Shown in pieces: positions 62,696 to 64,000 of a DNA stretch of 64,000 nt. The notes under the pieces were generated by a model. The model did not search any database. It was given only the letters and a program-made list of their open reading frames with translations, and was not told the DNA's origin. Positions within the stretch are counted from its first letter, which is position 1. Each line of letters starts with the position of its first letter. The translations under genes were made by a program, and so were the position numbers. Source of the DNA: Isosphaeraceae bacterium (lineage in GTDB: Bacteria; Planctomycetota; Planctomycetia; Isosphaerales; Isosphaeraceae); NCBI GenBank assembly GCA_031291845.1, contig JARLIH010000072.1:60364-124363 (forward strand). The letters run 5' to 3'.

Positions 62696-64000
62696 GCGCA
62701 ATTGCGACGGTCGACGTCGAGCCGCAGCCCCTGGAAGACAACTACCTGACTGCCGGCTACGGCATCTGGTCGTGGCTGCTCACGACGGACCACAAGCGGA
62801 TCGGGATCATGTACATGATCTCGATCACGGTCTTCTTCTTCATCGGTGGCGCAGCCGCCACGTTGATGCGGCTGGAGCTGATGACCCCGGTGGGGGACGT
62901 CGTCCAGCCCGAGACGTACAACAAGCTCTTCACGATGCACGGCGTGATGATGATCTTCTTCTTCCTCGTGCCGTCGATCCCGTCGGTGCTCGGCAACTTC
63001 CTGGTGCCGATCATGATCGGTGCGCGCGACCTGGCGTTCCCGAAGATCAACCTGGCGAGCTGGTACCTCTACATGATCGGCGGCGGCATCGTCTGCTGGG
63101 CGATGCTCGCCGGCGGCGTCGACACCGGCTGGACGTTCTACACGCCCTACAGCACCATGTTCTCGAACACGAGCGTGCTCACGGCGGCCATCGGCGTGTT
63201 CGTGACCGGGTTCTCGTCGATCTTCACGGGCCTGAACTTCATCGTCACGATCCACAAGATGCGGGCCCCTGGGATGACCTGGTTCCGCATGCCGCTCTTC
63301 GCCTGGTCCATGTACGCGACGAGCCTGATCATGGTGCTCGCCACGCCGGTGGTCGCGGTGGCGATGCTCCTCCTGATTCTGGAACGCGGCCTGGGCGTCG
63401 GCGTCTTCGATCCCAAGCTCGGCGGCGACCCGATCCTGTTCCAGCATTTGTTCTGGTTCTACTCGCACCCGGTCGTCTACGTCATGATCCTGCCGGGCAT
63501 GGGCGTGGTGAGCGAGATCGTGACCTGCTTCTCGCGCAGGGGGATCTTCGGCTACCGATTCATGACGTATGCCCTGCTCGGGATCGCCGTGCTCGGCTTC
63601 CTCGTGTGGGGCCACCACATGTTCGTCAGCGGGCAGTCGATGTACGGGAGCATGGTCTTCTCCATGTTGAGCTTCCTCGTGGCGATCCCGTCGGCCATCA
63701 AGGTGTTCAACTGGACGGCCACGCTGCACAAGGGGCAGATCACGTTCGAGACGCCGATGCTCTATGCCCTGGGCTTCATCGGCCTGTTCACGATCGGCGG
63801 CCTGACCGGCTTGATGCTCGCGTCGCTGGCCATCGACGTGCACGTGCACGACACGTACTTCGTCGTCGCCCACTTCCACTACATCATGGTCGGCGGCGCC
63901 GTCATGGCCTACCTGGGGGGCGTCCACTACTGGTGGCCCAAGATGACGGGCCGGATGTATCCCGAGCTGTGGGGCAAGCTGTCGGCGCTGACCGTCTTCA
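62692..64000 (+). CDS. coxA: Cytochrome c oxidase subunit I (CoxA), 3' end cut by the window
   Basis: Starts at 62692 with ATG overlapping the coxB stop; 436 codons are visible before the edge. Heme and copper ligands are in place: [42 protein letters not shown] and [12 protein letters not shown]. The YSHPVV motif, with no Glu in the usual HPEV position, is that of A2-type heme-copper oxidases such as caa3. It pumps protons while reducing oxygen with electrons from CoxB. Confidence 0.95.
   Translation, partial: MSAIATVDVEPQPLEDNYLTAGYGIWSWLLTTDHKRIGIMYMISITVFFFIGGAAATLMRLELMTPVGDVVQPETYNKLFTMHGVMMIFFFLVPSIPSVLGNFLVPIMIGARDLAFPKINLASWYLYMIGGGIVCWAMLAGGVDTGWTFYTPYSTMFSNTSVLTAAIGVFVTGFSSIFTGLNFIVTIHKMRAPGMTWFRMPLFAWSMYATSLIMVLATPVVAVAMLLLILERGLGVGVFDPKLGGDPILFQHLFWFYSHPVVYVMILPGMGVVSEIVTCFSRRGIFGYRFMTYALLGIAVLGFLVWGHHMFVSGQSMYGSMVFSMLSFLVAIPSAIKVFNWTATLHKGQITFETPMLYALGFIGLFTIGGLTGLMLASLAIDVHVHDTYFVVAHFHYIMVGGAVMAYLGGVHYWWPKMTGRMYPELWGKLSALTVF

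Noticed and set aside
62653..63927. Minus-strand open frame of about 420 codons opposite coxA
   Set aside because: His/Asp-rich shadow of coxA; the plus strand encodes all heme and copper ligands.
1..64000. tRNA, rRNA and CRISPR
   Set aside because: I looked for T-loop-like GGTTCGAATC patterns (for example near 25788) and spaced direct repeats. The T-loop-like hits lie inside coding regions without acceptor stems, and no regularly spaced repeats were seen.

Overview
The window is high-GC, gene-dense bacterial chromosome that looks planctomycete, most likely Isosphaeraceae or a close relative. The markers are four DUF1559 pseudopilin-like proteins with [13 protein letters not shown]-termini, a DUF1501 protein, a planctomycete-type Ser/Thr kinase with TPR repeats, an ECF sigma factor followed by a kinase N-terminal fragment, and a full alternative complex III (Act) to caa3 oxidase operon. 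The assignment comes from gene content only; no search was run. I found no tRNA, rRNA, CRISPR array, transposase or prophage gene.

Layout. 1-11.4 kb: assorted envelope and regulatory genes (DUF418 protein, transglutaminase-like protein, a coupled membrane protein/winged-helix pair, a secreted DUF1573-like protein, two paralogous mini-lipoproteins, a four-gene SRPBCC-ArsR-DUF899-membrane protein operon). Between them lie long palindromes and a composite intergenic repeat. 11.4-19.4 kb: an FG-GAP/NlpC-P60 surface protein, a TetR remnant lacking its DNA-binding domain, an ECF sigma factor fused to a membrane-anchored RskA-like domain, a Tat-exported phosphoesterase, and an aldo/keto reductase with its TetR regulator and candidate operators. 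19.4-24.4 kb: a LodB-like flavoprotein and a 1237-aa protein that joins a LodA/GoxA-like quinoprotein, a heme-oxygenase-like diiron domain and a cytochrome-like C-terminal domain. 25-31.6 kb: a LacI regulator with two DUF1559/lipoprotein pairs and a DUF1501 protein, with similar AACGTT-centred boxes upstream of three of these units. 32.3-38.2 kb: an unrecognised 1348-aa membrane protein and a GH13 amylase. 38.4-51.5 kb: small genes, a TPR kinase, an ECF sigma-truncated kinase-lipoprotein-DUF1559 chain, an AlkZ-like protein, another DUF1559/lipoprotein pair, a hydrolase and a hybrid histidine kinase.

52.5-64 kb: respiratory operon actA-actB-actC-(38-aa ORF)-actD-actE-actF-small membrane protein-SCO1-coxB-coxA. 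Many of its genes share ATGA or TGATG overlaps. Complex III oxidises quinol and passes electrons through its c-type hemes to the caa3 oxidase, whose CuA site is presumably loaded by the SCO protein. Two of these genes (actE and SCO1) carry N-terminal extensions encoded by intergenic repeat DNA. coxA runs off the right edge.

The most unusual content is the LodA-diiron fusion with its flavoprotein partner, followed by the LacI-box regulon of pseudopilin-like genes, the sigma-RskA fusion and the palindromic repeat families.
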